A DNA stretch of 64,000 nt from Streptomyces sp. V3I8 (GCF_030817535.1 NZ_JAUSZL010000002.1:3658001-3722000); one strand, 5' to 3'; positions 7,643-16,678 are shown, numbered from the stretch's first letter. The notes: generated from the sequence alone by a model not told the origin. Program-made: numbers and translations.

Positions 7643-9274
7643 ATGCGGAGCGGAGCCAAGGTCGCCGTGGTGGGCGGGGTGTTCGCCGTCATGGTGGGGG
7701 GTGCCGGGTACGGGGCGTACAACATCGTCAGCGCGGTCAGCGGGGACGAGGGGACGACCGCCGCCGCGAAGGAGACCGGGCCGCCGTCCGCCGACGAGGT
7801 CGCGAAGACCTCCGAGAAGTTCTTCACGGCCTGGGAGCAGGGGGACACCGCCACGGCCGCGGACCTCACCGACAACGCCGTGGCCGCCAAGGACCTCCTC
7901 GTCGCCTACGGGGGCCAGGCGCACATCGGCAGGGTGAAGGTCACACCCGGTACGGCGACGGGCACGACGGTGCCGTTCAAGGTGTCCGCCACCGTGTCGT
8001 ACGAGGGGAGGAGCAAGCCTCTGACGTACGACGGCGAGCTGGGGATCGTGCGGGGCGAGTCCACGGGCAGGGCGCTCGTGGACTGGCGGCCGTCCGTCCT
8101 GCATCCGGACCTGAAGACCGGCGACACGCTGGTCACGGGCGAGTCGGCGAGCCCGCCCATCGAGGCGGTGGACCGCGACGGCGTCGTCCTGACCAAGGAG
8201 AAGTACCCCTCGCTCGGCCCCGTGCTCGACACCCTGCGCGACCGGTACGGCGACAAGGCGGGCGGCGCCCCCGGGGTCGAGCTCGCGATCCGGCACGCGA
8301 GCGAGGACGCGGGCGACACCCCGCTGGTGACGCTCGCCAAGGGCAGGGCCGGCACGCTGCGTACGACGATCGGCGCGGGCGTGCAGGCCGCGGCGGAGAA
8401 GGCGGTCAAGCAGTACGCCCAGTCGTCGGTGGTCGCCGTCAGGCCGAGCACCGGCGAGGTGCTGGCGGTCGCGAACCACCGCGAGGACGCGTTCAACGCG
8501 GCGTTCCAGGGCAAGGCCGCCCCCGGCTCCACCATGAAGATCGTCACCGCGGCGATGCTCATCGACAACGGCGTCACCGCGATGAACGGCCCGGCGCCCT
8601 GTCCGGCGACCGCCACCTGGCAGAGCCAGACGTTCAAGAACCTCACGGGCATGCAGCCCGACGAGGGCGCCACGCTCGCCAACAGCTTCATGCGCTCGTG
8701 CAACACGGCGTTCGTGAAGCTCGTCGACGGCTCCGACGAACGCCCGCTCACCGACGAGTCGCTCACCACCGAGGCGCAGGAGCGGTTCGGTATCGGCAAG
8801 GACTGGAAGACCGGCATCGTCTCCTTCGACGGGAGCGTCCCCGCCTCCGGCGGCCCGAACCGCGCGGCCAACGCCATCGGCCAGGGCGACGTCCAGATGA
8901 ACCCGCTGAACATGGCGTCGGTCACGGCGACCGCGATCACGGGTACGTTCCGGCAGCCCTACCTCGTGTCGCCGAAGCTCGACAACCGGCAGCCGGCCAC
9001 CGCCCGCGGCCTGCCGAGCGGCACCGCCGCGCAGCTGAAGCAGATGATGCGGCTCACCGCGACCAGCGGCACCGGCGCGCAGGCCATGGCCGGCCTGAGC
9101 GGAGACATCGGCGCCAAGACCGGCTCCGCCGAGGTCGACGGGCAGGAGACGTCCAACAGCTGGTTCACCGGTTTCCGGGGCGACGTCGCCGCCGCGGCCA
9201 TGACGGAGGAGGGCGGCCACGGAGGGGACGCGGCGGGTCCGATTGTCGCAGCCGTGCTACGGACAGCCGGCTGA
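7643..9274 (+). CDS. class B penicillin-binding protein (transpeptidase), first of a pair
   Basis: Extracellular D,D-transpeptidase that crosslinks peptidoglycan, anchored by one N-terminal membrane segment (VAVVGGVFAVMVGGAGYGAY). An NTF2-like MecA_N domain follows (about residues 45-155), then a dimerisation region and the transpeptidase domain. Active-site motifs are PGSTMK (nucleophile Ser296, Lys299), SCN (352-354) and KTGSAE (492-497). Its 543 residues fit the MecA-type PBP family. The ATG follows GGGGAGGAGAGG. The next gene encodes a clear paralogue in the same orientation, and ssgE follows convergently. Confidence 0.93.
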   Translation: MRSGAKVAVVGGVFAVMVGGAGYGAYNIVSAVSGDEGTTAAAKETGPPSADEVAKTSEKFFTAWEQGDTATAADLTDNAVAAKDLLVAYGGQAHIGRVKVTPGTATGTTVPFKVSATVSYEGRSKPLTYDGELGIVRGESTGRALVDWRPSVLHPDLKTGDTLVTGESASPPIEAVDRDGVVLTKEKYPSLGPVLDTLRDRYGDKAGGAPGVELAIRHASEDAGDTPLVTLAKGRAGTLRTTIGAGVQAAAEKAVKQYAQSSVVAVRPSTGEVLAVANHREDAFNAAFQGKAAPGSTMKIVTAAMLIDNGVTAMNGPAPCPATATWQSQTFKNLTGMQPDEGATLANSFMRSCNTAFVKLVDGSDERPLTDESLTTEAQERFGIGKDWKTGIVSFDGSVPASGGPNRAANAIGQGDVQMNPLNMASVTATAITGTFRQPYLVSPKLDNRQPATARGLPSGTAAQLKQMMRLTATSGTGAQAMAGLSGDIGAKTGSAEVDGQETSNSWFTGFRGDVAAAAMTEEGGHGGDAAGPIVAAVLRTAG

Positions 9275-9402
9275 ACCCGTCCGCACAGGACGGGACCCTA
9301 GGGTGGTGACTCTCGTTCTCCCAGCACACTGGTGAGGACCGTTCACCGTTCCTCGAAGGAACAAGGAACAAGGAACGTCGAGGCCGTCGGGGAAACCGTC
9401 GC

Positions 9403-9443
9403 CGGGCAAGCAGTCGTCGGGCAAGCAGTCGTCGGGGAAGCAG
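9403..9443 (+). repeat. 15-bp direct repeats between the two PBP genes
   Basis: CGGGCAAGCAGTCGT occurs twice in tandem and a third time in part. The repeats end 16 bp before the GTG of the second PBP gene, in its untranslated leader. Confidence 0.8.
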
Positions 9444-9459
9444 CGGAGGAACGGAAGCC

Positions 9460-11175
9460 GTGGGGAACAGAAGGCGCGCACCGGAGCGCGGCAGGACGAA
9501 GCCCGCCGTCATCGGCGGGATGGTCGCCGTTGTCGTCGGCGGCGCCGGGCTCGGCGGCTACGCCCTGTTCGGCGGCGGGGCGTCGGCCGACGAGGGTTCC
9601 GCCTCCGACGCGAAGCCCGTGAAGTCCGGACCCCTGTCGGCGGCCGAGGTGAGGACCACGGCCACCGCGTTCCTCACGGCCTGGCAGAAGGGCGACGTCC
9701 CCGCGGCCGCGGCGGCGACGAACGACACCGCGGCGGCGGCCGGTCTGCTCACCGGCTACGGCAAGGAGGCGTACGTCAAGGACGTGACGCTCACCGCCAG
9801 GAAGCGCTCCGGTGCCGCCGTGCCGTTCTCCGTCAAGGGCACGGTCAGCTACAAGGGCCTGACCGAGCCCCTCGCCTACGAGTCCGAGCTGACCGTCGTG
9901 CGGCGCGCCAAGGACGGGAAGCCGCTGGTCGACTGGCACGCGGCGGTCGTCCACCCGGAGCTGGAGGACGGCGACAGGCTGGTCACCGGCGCGGCGGGCA
10001 CGCCTCCGGTCAAGGCCCTGGACCGGGACGGCGGCGAGCTGACGACCGCGAAGTACCCCTCGCTCGGGACGGTCCTCGACGGCCTGCGGGAGAAGTACGG
10101 CAAGAAGGCCGGCGGCAAGGCGGGCGTCGAACTGCGGGTGATCCGCGCCGGGTCCGAGGACGCCAAGGACGCCGACGGTACGCAGGAGAGCGCGGCCGAC
10201 GCCAAGAAGGACGCCGCGGACAAGAACCCCGACAAGACGCTGCTGGAGCTGAGCAAGGGCACGCCGGGCACGGTCCGTACGACGCTCAGCCCGGCCCTCC
10301 AGGCGGTCGCCGAGCAGCAGGTGGCCGCGAAGTCCAAGGCCTCGGCGGTCATGATCAAGCCGTCGACCGGCGAGATCCTGGCCGTCGCGAACTCGGGACA
10401 CGGCTTCAACACCGCCTTCCAGGGGTCGCTCGCCCCCGGCTCGACCATGAAGATCGTCACGGCCTCGCTGCTCATCGACAAGGGGCTCGCGTCGGCGGAC
10501 GAGGAGCACCCCTGCCCGAAGTACTCGACGTACGGCGGCTGGAAGTTCCAGAACGACGACAAGTTCCAGATCAAGGGCGGCACGTTCAAGGCGAGCTTCG
10601 CGCGCTCCTGCAACACGGCCTTCATCAGCCAGGCCAAGAAGCTGGACGACGACGACCTGACCAAGCAGGCCCAGCAGGTGTTCGGGCTCGGCATGGACAA
10701 CTGGGCCATCGGCGTGCCGACCTTCGACGGCTCGGTGCCGGTGCAGTCGCAGGCCCAGAAGGCGGCCTCGCTGATCGGCCAGGGCGGGGTGCGGATGAAC
10801 CCGCTGAACATGGCGTCGGTCGTCGCCACGGCCAAGACGGGCACGTTCCACCAGCCCTACCTGGTCCCGCCGGCGGTCGACGACCGGACCCTCGCGACGG
10901 CCCCCCGCTCCCTGTCCGCCGGTACACGGGCGCAGCTCAAGGAGCTCCTGCAGTACACGGCGGCGGCCGGTACGGCGGCCGAGGCGATGGCGGGGCTCGG
11001 CCCGGACTTCGGGGCCAAGACGGGTTCCGCCGAGGTCGACAACCAGAAGAAGCCCAACGGCTGGTTCACGGCCTGGAAGGGCGACCTGGCGGCCGCCGGC
11101 GTGGTCCAGCAGGGCGGCCACGGCGGCGAGACGGCCGGCCCGATCGTGGCGGCGCTGCTGAAGGCGGGCAGCTGA
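9460..11175 (+). CDS. class B penicillin-binding protein (transpeptidase), second of a pair
   Basis: Paralogue of the upstream PBP with the same architecture: short basic N-terminus, one membrane anchor (AVIGGMVAVVVGGAGLGGYA), NTF2-like MecA_N domain, then transpeptidase domain. Active-site motifs are PGSTMK (Ser328, Lys331), SCN (383-385) and KTGSAE (520-525). It differs by a Lys/Asp/Ala-rich insert (around residues 230-260, including SAADAKKDAADKNPDKT) between the linker and the catalytic domain. The GTG start follows AGCGGAGGAACGG. The 185-bp gap to the first PBP leaves room for its own promoter. The pair probably acts in lateral or sporulation wall synthesis (inference from the nearby ssgE). 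Confidence 0.93.
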   Translation: MGNRRRAPERGRTKPAVIGGMVAVVVGGAGLGGYALFGGGASADEGSASDAKPVKSGPLSAAEVRTTATAFLTAWQKGDVPAAAAATNDTAAAAGLLTGYGKEAYVKDVTLTARKRSGAAVPFSVKGTVSYKGLTEPLAYESELTVVRRAKDGKPLVDWHAAVVHPELEDGDRLVTGAAGTPPVKALDRDGGELTTAKYPSLGTVLDGLREKYGKKAGGKAGVELRVIRAGSEDAKDADGTQESAADAKKDAADKNPDKTLLELSKGTPGTVRTTLSPALQAVAEQQVAAKSKASAVMIKPSTGEILAVANSGHGFNTAFQGSLAPGSTMKIVTASLLIDKGLASADEEHPCPKYSTYGGWKFQNDDKFQIKGGTFKASFARSCNTAFISQAKKLDDDDLTKQAQQVFGLGMDNWAIGVPTFDGSVPVQSQAQKAASLIGQGGVRMNPLNMASVVATAKTGTFHQPYLVPPAVDDRTLATAPRSLSAGTRAQLKELLQYTAAAGTAAEAMAGLGPDFGAKTGSAEVDNQKKPNGWFTAWKGDLAAAGVVQQGGHGGETAGPIVAALLKAGS

Positions 11176-11243
11176 CCCCGACCTGACCGGACCAGGCCAG
11201 ACCGGCTCCGGTTACGGCTCCGGCTCCGGCTCCGGCTCCGGTT

Positions 11244-11591
11244 CTAGCTCTGGCTGGACACCGGTGTGACCGCGTACGTCCGGCGCAGGAAGCGGATCAG
11301 GGTCTTCGTGTCGAACTGCACGACCGCCACTCCTGCGGCCGAGTGGAACTCCATGACGGCCTGGACCCGGCCACACGGCCAGATGCGTACGTCACCGGCG
11401 GCGGCCGGCGTCCGTAGGCCCCGTTCGAGCAGGTCGCGGGCGAAGGCCCATTCGTGGTGGCCGGGCAGCACGATGCGCACCCGCCGCGGGTCGGTCTCCG
11501 GGTCGTAGCGAAGGGCCACCGGCACGGCGGGCGGATCCTGCGCCTCGTCCGTCACGATGTGGGCGCGCGCGTACTGCTCAACGGCGGACAT
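11244..11591 (-). CDS. ssgE: SsgA-like sporulation/cell division protein, probably SsgE
   Basis: SsgA-like proteins occur only in sporulating actinomycetes and steer FtsZ localisation and wall remodelling; SsgE is linked in the literature to correct spore-wall maturation and spore release. The 115-residue product shows the family pattern: VPVALRYDPETDPRRVRI, then WAFARDLLERGL, AAGDVRIWPCGRVQAVMEF, and TKTLIRFLRRTYAV at the end. The ATG follows GAGGGAG. The paralogue assignment rests on position next to the tandem PBPs, as for SCO3158 (from memory). It is convergent with the PBP genes across a spacer of repeated GGCTCC units. Confidence 0.85.
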   Translation of the reverse strand: MSAVEQYARAHIVTDEAQDPPAVPVALRYDPETDPRRVRIVLPGHHEWAFARDLLERGLRTPAAAGDVRIWPCGRVQAVMEFHSAAGVAVVQFDTKTLIRFLRRTYAVTPVSSQS

Positions 11592-11689
11592 CGATCGCTC
11601 CCTCTTTGTGCGGATTCTCCTCTAATGTCGCATATTTTCCGATACGTGCTCCCAGATGAGTCGTAGTCGTATTCGGGGACGCCTCGCTC

Positions 11690-11706
11690 TTGCAAGCTGT
11701 TCGCAT
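11690..11706 (+). promoter_or_regulatory. Nur-like nickel operator and promoter ahead of the Ni/Co importer
   Basis: TTGCAA, five bases, then TCGCAT resembles the Fur-family nickel regulator (Nur) box, two TTGCAA half sites separated by five bases. It overlaps the expected -35 position of a promoter whose -10 would be TATCAT at 11715-11720. The assignment comes from the known Nur consensus for nikABCDE and sodF and from the downstream gene functions. One half site is degenerate. Confidence 0.45.
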
Positions 11707-11766
11707 TAAGCCACTATCATCGAACGGTTATAGCCAGTCGGCCTGCCACCGGAAGCGGAGCCCTCC

Positions 11767-12840
11767 ATGCACGTCCCCGACGGATTCATCGACGCGCCCG
11801 TCTCGGTCGCCGCCGGAGCCGTGGCCGCCACGGCGGTCGCGGTGAGCCTGCGCGGCGCCCGCCGTGAGCTGGACGAGCGCACGGCCCCGCTCGCGGGTCT
11901 GGTCGCCGCGTTCATCTTCGCCGTGCAGATGCTGAACTTCCCGGTCGCGGCCGGCACCAGCGGACACCTGCTCGGAGGCGCGCTCGCCGCGATACTCGTG
12001 GGCCCCTTCACCGGGGTCCTCTGCGTGTCGGTCGTGCTCCTCATGCAGGGCATCCTCTTCGCCGACGGCGGCCTCACCGCGCTGGGTGTGAACATCACGA
12101 ACATGGCGGTCGTCACCACGGTCGTGGCCTACGCCGTCTTCCGCGGCCTCGTAAAACTCCTGCCCAGGAAGCGTCGGTCCATTACCGTCTCGGCGTTCGT
12201 CGCCGCTGTGATCTCCGTCCCCGCCGCCGCCGTGGCCTTCACCCTGATCTACTGGATCGGCGGCACCACGGACGTCCCGATCGGGCAGGTCCTCACCGCC
12301 ATGGTCGGCGTCCACGTCCTCATCGGCATCGGCGAGGCCGCGATCACCGCCCTCACGGTGGGCGCCGTCATCGCCGTACGGCCGGACCTCGTGTACGGCG
12401 CCCGCGGCCTGACCGCGCCCCTGAAGCTGCGGATCAACGGCGAGCTGGTCGACACCCCCGCCGCGTCTCCCGCCGGTGAACCCGTCCCGGTCCCGGTCGC
12501 CGCCCGGTCCCACCGCAAGGTGTGGCTGGCGGGCCTCGCCACCTCGCTCGTCCTCGCCGGCTTCGTCAGCTTCTACGCCTCGGCGAACCCCGACGGCCTG
12601 GAGAAGGTCGCCACCGACAAGGGCATCGACGCCAAGGCCGAGGACCACACCGCCGCCGGCTCCCCGCTCGCCGACTACGGCGTCGAGGGCCTCGACAACG
12701 CCCGGATGTCCGGCGGTGTCGCGGGCGTGATCGGCGTGGGCGTCACGGTCGTCGCGGGCACGGGCGTCTTCTGGACCGTACGCAGGCGGCGTACGCCCGA
12801 GCCGCAGAGCGGACCCTCGCAGGTCGGGGAGTCCGTCTGA
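11767..12840 (+). CDS. nikM: ECF nickel/cobalt transporter, fused substrate-binding NikM and NikN (PDGLE) components
   Basis: Membrane S component of an energy-coupling-factor importer. The N-terminus MHVPDGFID provides the metal site (free N-terminus and His2) and is closer to nickel-type (HIPDGF) than cobalt-type (HIMEGF) sequences, which suggests nickel. About six hydrophobic segments follow (including TSGHLLGGALAAILVGPFTG). A charged linker then leads into a PDGLEKVA motif and a last membrane span, the NikN-like PDGLE domain, fused on the same chain. It is the first gene of a three-gene operon with nikQ and nikO. Confidence 0.88.
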   Translation: MHVPDGFIDAPVSVAAGAVAATAVAVSLRGARRELDERTAPLAGLVAAFIFAVQMLNFPVAAGTSGHLLGGALAAILVGPFTGVLCVSVVLLMQGILFADGGLTALGVNITNMAVVTTVVAYAVFRGLVKLLPRKRRSITVSAFVAAVISVPAAAVAFTLIYWIGGTTDVPIGQVLTAMVGVHVLIGIGEAAITALTVGAVIAVRPDLVYGARGLTAPLKLRINGELVDTPAASPAGEPVPVPVAARSHRKVWLAGLATSLVLAGFVSFYASANPDGLEKVATDKGIDAKAEDHTAAGSPLADYGVEGLDNARMSGGVAGVIGVGVTVVAGTGVFWTVRRRRTPEPQSGPSQVGESV

Positions 12841-12841
12841 C

Positions 12842-13603
12842 ATGGGCGCCGGTCACGCGCACCGGCTGTACCGGCACGGGCACTCCCCCGTGCACGGTCT
12901 GCCGCCGCACACCAAACTCGCCGCCGTCTTCGCCTTCGTGCTGGTCGTCGTCTCGACCCCGCGCGAGGCGGTGTGGGCCTTCGGGCTGTACGCGCTGCTG
13001 CTGGCGGCCGTGGCGTACGCGGCCCGGGTCCCGGCCGGCTTCGTACTGAAGCGGCTGCTCATCGAGGTGCCCTTCGTGGCCTTCGCCGTGCTGATGCCGT
13101 TCGTGGCGCAGGGCGAGCGGGTCGACGTGCTCGGTCTGTCCCTGAGCGTGAACGGCCTGTGGGGCGCCTGGAACGTGCTCGCCAAGGGCACGCTCGGCGT
13201 CGCCGCGTCCGTCCTGCTCGCCTCGACGACCGAGCTGCGCGAGCTCCTGCTGGGGCTCCAGCGGCTCCGGCTGCCCCCGCTCCTCGTACAGATCGCGTCC
13301 TTCATGATCCGGTACGGGGACGTCATCGCGGACGAGATGCGGCGGATGCGGATCGCGCGGGAGTCGCGCGGCTTCGAGGCACGGGGCGTCCGGTCCTGGG
13401 GCGTCCTTGCCAAGTCCGCGGGCGCCCTCTTCATCCGTTCCTACGAGCGCGGGGAGCGGGTGCATCTGGCGATGGTCAGCCGGGGGTACACCGGTTCGAT
13501 GCCGGTGATCGACGACGTGACCGCGTCCCGGGCGCAGTGGTCGTACGCCTTCGCCCTGCCGGTCGCCGCGCTCGTCGTCTGTCTGCTGGGATGGACCCTG
13601 TGA
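12842..13603 (+). CDS. nikQ: ECF transporter transmembrane T component (CbiQ/NikQ)
   Basis: Integral membrane coupling subunit linking the ATPase to the S component. It has about five hydrophobic segments and the cytoplasmic coupling-helix region MRRMRIARESRGFEARG, with the Ala-Arg-Gly type signature of T components. It begins HRLYRHGHSPVHGLPPHTKL, as CbiQ/NikQ proteins do. The ATG lies one base after the nikM stop, and its end overlaps the next gene, so the three are probably translated together. Confidence 0.93.
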   Translation: MGAGHAHRLYRHGHSPVHGLPPHTKLAAVFAFVLVVVSTPREAVWAFGLYALLLAAVAYAARVPAGFVLKRLLIEVPFVAFAVLMPFVAQGERVDVLGLSLSVNGLWGAWNVLAKGTLGVAASVLLASTTELRELLLGLQRLRLPPLLVQIASFMIRYGDVIADEMRRMRIARESRGFEARGVRSWGVLAKSAGALFIRSYERGERVHLAMVSRGYTGSMPVIDDVTASRAQWSYAFALPVAALVVCLLGWTL

Positions 13604-14388
13604 CCTCCTCTTCCCCGCCGCCGTCCGTGGCCCTCTCCCCCGCCCCCTCCCTGGAGGTGGCCGGGCTGGCCTTCGCCTACCCCGACGGGCACCAGGCCCT
13701 GTTCGGTGTGGACTTCGCCGTCGGGCGGGGCGAGCGGGTGGCCCTGCTCGGCCCGAACGGCGCCGGCAAGACGACCCTCGTGCTGCACCTCAACGGCATC
13801 CTGACCGGCGGCGCCGGGACCGTGACGGTCGCCGGGCTGCCCGTCGGCAGGAAGCACATGGCGGAGATCCGGCGGAAGGTCGGCATCGTCTTCCAGGACC
13901 CGGACGACCAGCTCTTCATGCCGAGCGTGCGCGAGGACGTGGCGTTCGGGCCGGCCTCCGCCGGGCTGAGGGGCCCCGAGCTGGAGGCACGGGTGCGCAC
14001 CGCGCTGGAACGGGTCGGCATGGAGGACTTCGCCGACCGCCCGCCGCACCACCTCTCCTTCGGCCAGCGGCGCCGGGTGGCCGTCGCGACCGTCCTGGCG
14101 ATGGAGCCGGAGATCCTCGTCCTGGACGAGCCGTCGTCCAACCTCGACCCCGCCTCACGGCGCGAACTCGCCGACATCCTGCGCTCGTTGGACGTGACCG
14201 TGCTGATGGTCACGCACGACCTGCCGTACGCCCTCGAACTGTGCCCGCGCGCGCTGATCCTCAGCGACGGCGTGATCGCGGCGGACGGCCGGACGGGCGA
14301 GCTGCTCTCGGACGAGGAGCTGATGCGGAAGCACCGCCTGGAGCTGCCGTTCGGCTTCGATCCGCGCTCGGTGACAATGGGCGCGTGA
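13591..14388 (+). CDS. nikO: ECF transporter ATPase (CbiO/NikO)
   Basis: ABC ATPase that powers nickel/cobalt uptake. It contains Walker A (GPNGAGKTT), a Q loop (GIVFQDPDDQLF), a variant signature (LSFGQRRRVA), Walker B (ILVLDEPSS) and the switch His (VTHD). The ATG overlaps the nikQ stop by 13 bases. A GTG nine bases further on overlaps that stop as GTGA and is an equally good start. The single ATPase should act as a homodimer (family knowledge). No other metal gene lies in this cluster. Confidence 0.95.
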   Translation: MDPVTSSSPPPSVALSPAPSLEVAGLAFAYPDGHQALFGVDFAVGRGERVALLGPNGAGKTTLVLHLNGILTGGAGTVTVAGLPVGRKHMAEIRRKVGIVFQDPDDQLFMPSVREDVAFGPASAGLRGPELEARVRTALERVGMEDFADRPPHHLSFGQRRRVAVATVLAMEPEILVLDEPSSNLDPASRRELADILRSLDVTVLMVTHDLPYALELCPRALILSDGVIAADGRTGELLSDEELMRKHRLELPFGFDPRSVTMGA

Positions 14389-14425
14389 CGCGCGCGGCGC
14401 GACCTGAGCGGCGAGGGGTACGGAC

Positions 14426-15613
14426 GTGGTGGACGTGAACGGCACGGTGGCCGAGGGCTTCGAACCGGTCAGGGCGGCGTTCGTACGCAACTTCGAGGTG
14501 CTCGGGGACCGGGGCGCGGCGGTCGCCGTGTACCGGGACGGCCGGAAGGTCGTCGACCTGTGGGCGGGCACGAAGGACGTCGACGGCGGTACCGGTACGG
14601 ATCCCGCGAAGCCCTGGGAGCGCGGTACGGCGCAGGTCGTGCGGTCGGCGACCAAGGGGGTCGCCGCGGCCGCCCTGCTGCTCCTGCACCAGCGGGGCCT
14701 GCTGGACCTGGACGCCCCGGTGGGCGAGTACTGGCCCGAGTTCAAGGCGGCGGGCAAGGAGCGGGTACCGGTCCGGCAGGTGCTCTCGCACCGGGCCGGG
14801 CTGCCGGTCCTGGACCGGCCGCTGACCGCGCGGGAGTCCCTGGACCCGCTGCGGGGCGCCGAGGCCGTCGCCCGCCAGGCCCCCGTGTGGGAGCCCGGCA
14901 CCGACCACGGCTACCACGCGCTGACGTACGGCTGGCTGACCGGTGAGCTGGTGCGGCGCGTCACGGGCGCCGGGATCGGCGACTGGATCGCCCGGGAGAT
15001 CGCGGGGCCGGTGGGGGCGGACCTGTGGGTCGGGCTGCCGGAGCGGGAGGCGGGCCGGGCCGGGCGGGTGGGCCGGCTGGAGACGCCGGCCGCCGACGGG
15101 GCCCTGCGGGCGCGTCCGAAGCGGTCGGTCACGGAGGCCTACGAGGACCCGGCCTCCCTCACCCGGCGGGCCTTCGCCGCGATCTCCCCGTTCCCGGACC
15201 AGAACGACCCCGCGTACCGGGCGGCGGCGCTCCCCGCGACGAACGGCATCGCGACGGCGGACGGGCTGGCGCGGTTCTACGCCTCGCTGATCGGCGAGGC
15301 CGGGGACGGCGGCGTCCGCCTGTTCACCCCCGACACGCTGGCGGCGGCCCGCGCGGAGGAGTCCGCGGGCCCGGACCGGGTCCTGGTCGTCAACACCCGC
15401 TTCGGCCTGGGCTACATGCTGCACGGCTCGGCCTCGCCGTTCCTGGCCCCCGGTTCCTTCGGCCACCCGGGCCGCGGCGGCTCCCTGGGCTTCGCGGACC
15501 CGGAATCGGGCACGGCGTTCGGCTACGTGACGAACGGCTTCCGCAAAACGGTGACGGCGGACCCGCGGGCACAGGCGCTGGTACGGGCGGTACGGGCTGC
15601 GACGCCGTCCTAG
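14426..15613 (+). CDS. serine hydrolase, beta-lactamase/esterase family
   Basis: Penicillin-binding-protein-like esterase or carboxypeptidase, similar to EstB-type enzymes. The nucleophile motif is SATK (in VVRSATKGVAAAAL), followed by the Tyr motif in DHGYHALTYGWLTGEL, the YAN-equivalent region, and the late FGHPGRGGSLGFADPESG motif where KTG would lie in true PBPs. There is no signal peptide, so it is probably cytoplasmic. The GTG start is preceded by GAGGGG. It is 37 bp downstream of nikO but has no obvious link to metal uptake. It ends four bases into the convergent DUF397 gene. Confidence 0.88.
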   Translation: MVDVNGTVAEGFEPVRAAFVRNFEVLGDRGAAVAVYRDGRKVVDLWAGTKDVDGGTGTDPAKPWERGTAQVVRSATKGVAAAALLLLHQRGLLDLDAPVGEYWPEFKAAGKERVPVRQVLSHRAGLPVLDRPLTARESLDPLRGAEAVARQAPVWEPGTDHGYHALTYGWLTGELVRRVTGAGIGDWIAREIAGPVGADLWVGLPEREAGRAGRVGRLETPAADGALRARPKRSVTEAYEDPASLTRRAFAAISPFPDQNDPAYRAAALPATNGIATADGLARFYASLIGEAGDGGVRLFTPDTLAAARAEESAGPDRVLVVNTRFGLGYMLHGSASPFLAPGSFGHPGRGGSLGFADPESGTAFGYVTNGFRKTVTADPRAQALVRAVRAATPS

Positions 15614-15819
15614 CGGGCGCGGCCGCCGGGCTCCTCGACGGTCTTCAGGGCGGCGAGGAAGGGGGCGAAGGCGGCGGTGGGAAAGGTGAGGGTCCCGCGG
15701 GCCGGAACCTTCGAGTCACGCACGGCTATCCGGACCGCCGTGGTGGCGATCTCGACGCAGTCGTTTCCCTCACCTCCGCCCGAGTAGGACGCCTTCTTCC
15801 AGCGGGTCGGAGCGGCCAT
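15610..15819 (-). CDS. DUF397 family small protein
   Basis: A 69-residue DUF397 protein with the family pattern RWKKASYSGGGEGNDCVEIA, VRIAVRDSK and AFAPFLAAL. Such proteins are partners or antagonists of the adjacent XRE/DUF5753 regulators in Streptomyces, a class that includes WhiJ-like loci controlling development. It follows the regulator gene with a seven-base gap, so the two are co-transcribed. Confidence 0.92.
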   Translation of the reverse strand: MAAPTRWKKASYSGGGEGNDCVEIATTAVRIAVRDSKVPARGTLTFPTAAFAPFLAALKTVEEPGGRAR

Positions 15820-15826
15820 GCTGTCC

Positions 15827-16678
15827 TCACGTCTCCTTGGTCAAGCGGTGGATGAGGTCGCGCGATCGCTCAGGAGGCAGCGACGCTTTTCTCACCGTAC
15901 GGAAAAGCGTGCGGAAGTGCTCCAGTTGGGCTTCGGAGTCGAGGAACGCCGTGCCGTGCGGGGCGTCACGGACCACCGTGTCCAGCCGGGGAAGCGGTCC
16001 GCCGAGGTGCACCAGAGTGCTTCCCGCGCCGGCGAAATCGTCCAGCTCGAACGGGATGACCCGCACGGTGACATGGTCAGCCTCGGACAATTCCACAATG
16101 CGGGCGAGTTGTGTCCGGAAAGCGGCCCGCCCGGCCACCTTGATACGCAGTGCCGCCTCGTGGATCACGGTCTCGTACGGGATGGGGGACGCGCCCTCGA
16201 TGACGACCTTCCGCTTCATCCGGTGAGCCACCCGAAGGTCCACCTCACTGCTGGGGAACTCGGGGTTCATGCAGGCGAAGAGGGACCGGGCGTAGTCCTC
16301 TGTCTGGAACAGTCCCGGCACATGGGTGACTGCCACGTCGTGGCGGAACGTCGCGTGGTGATCCAGTTCGGCGAGGTCCAGATACGCGGAAGGCAGGACG
16401 CCGCGGTACTCCTCCCACCACCCCTGGGTCCGGTCGGTGGCCATGACTACCAGGGCGTCGATCAAGTCGTCGTCCGCGCAGGTGTAGTTGGCCGCGAGCC
16501 GACGCAGTCGCTTTCCGCTCACACCTGTCAGGCCTGCTTCGATCTGACTGATCTGGGCGGGACTTACTCCGAGCAGGGCAGCTGCTTCCCGGGAAGTGAG
16601 CCCTGCCGCCTCGCGGAGACGGCGAAGTTCGGTCGCCAGGCGCCCCTGACGCGCCGTCGGCGCACGTCTCAGAACCAT
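15827..16678 (-). CDS. XRE-type transcriptional regulator with DUF5753 domain
   Basis: A 283-residue DNA-binding regulator. The N-terminal helix-turn-helix spans about residues 18-65 (LREAAGLTSREAAALLGVSP, then AQISQIEAGLTGV). The C-terminal DUF5753 ligand-binding-like domain begins near WWEEYRG and carries the hallmark VTHVPGLFQTEDYARSLF. The ATG follows GAGGAG. A 5-3-5 inverted repeat (AACTT around AAA, 16747-16759) lies upstream and could be an autoregulatory site (inference). With the DUF397 gene and the divergent ATPase-like gene it makes a WhiJ-like trio. Confidence 0.92.
   Translation of the reverse strand: MVLRRAPTARQGRLATELRRLREAAGLTSREAAALLGVSPAQISQIEAGLTGVSGKRLRRLAANYTCADDDLIDALVVMATDRTQGWWEEYRGVLPSAYLDLAELDHHATFRHDVAVTHVPGLFQTEDYARSLFACMNPEFPSSEVDLRVAHRMKRKVVIEGASPIPYETVIHEAALRIKVAGRAAFRTQLARIVELSEADHVTVRVIPFELDDFAGAGSTLVHLGGPLPRLDTVVRDAPHGTAFLDSEAQLEHFRTLFRTVRKASLPPERSRDLIHRLTKET

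Noticed and set aside
11592..11766. Cobalamin riboswitch ahead of the metal importer
   Set aside because: The leader is too short (about 45-50 bases after the proposed start) and lacks a recognisable B12 box.
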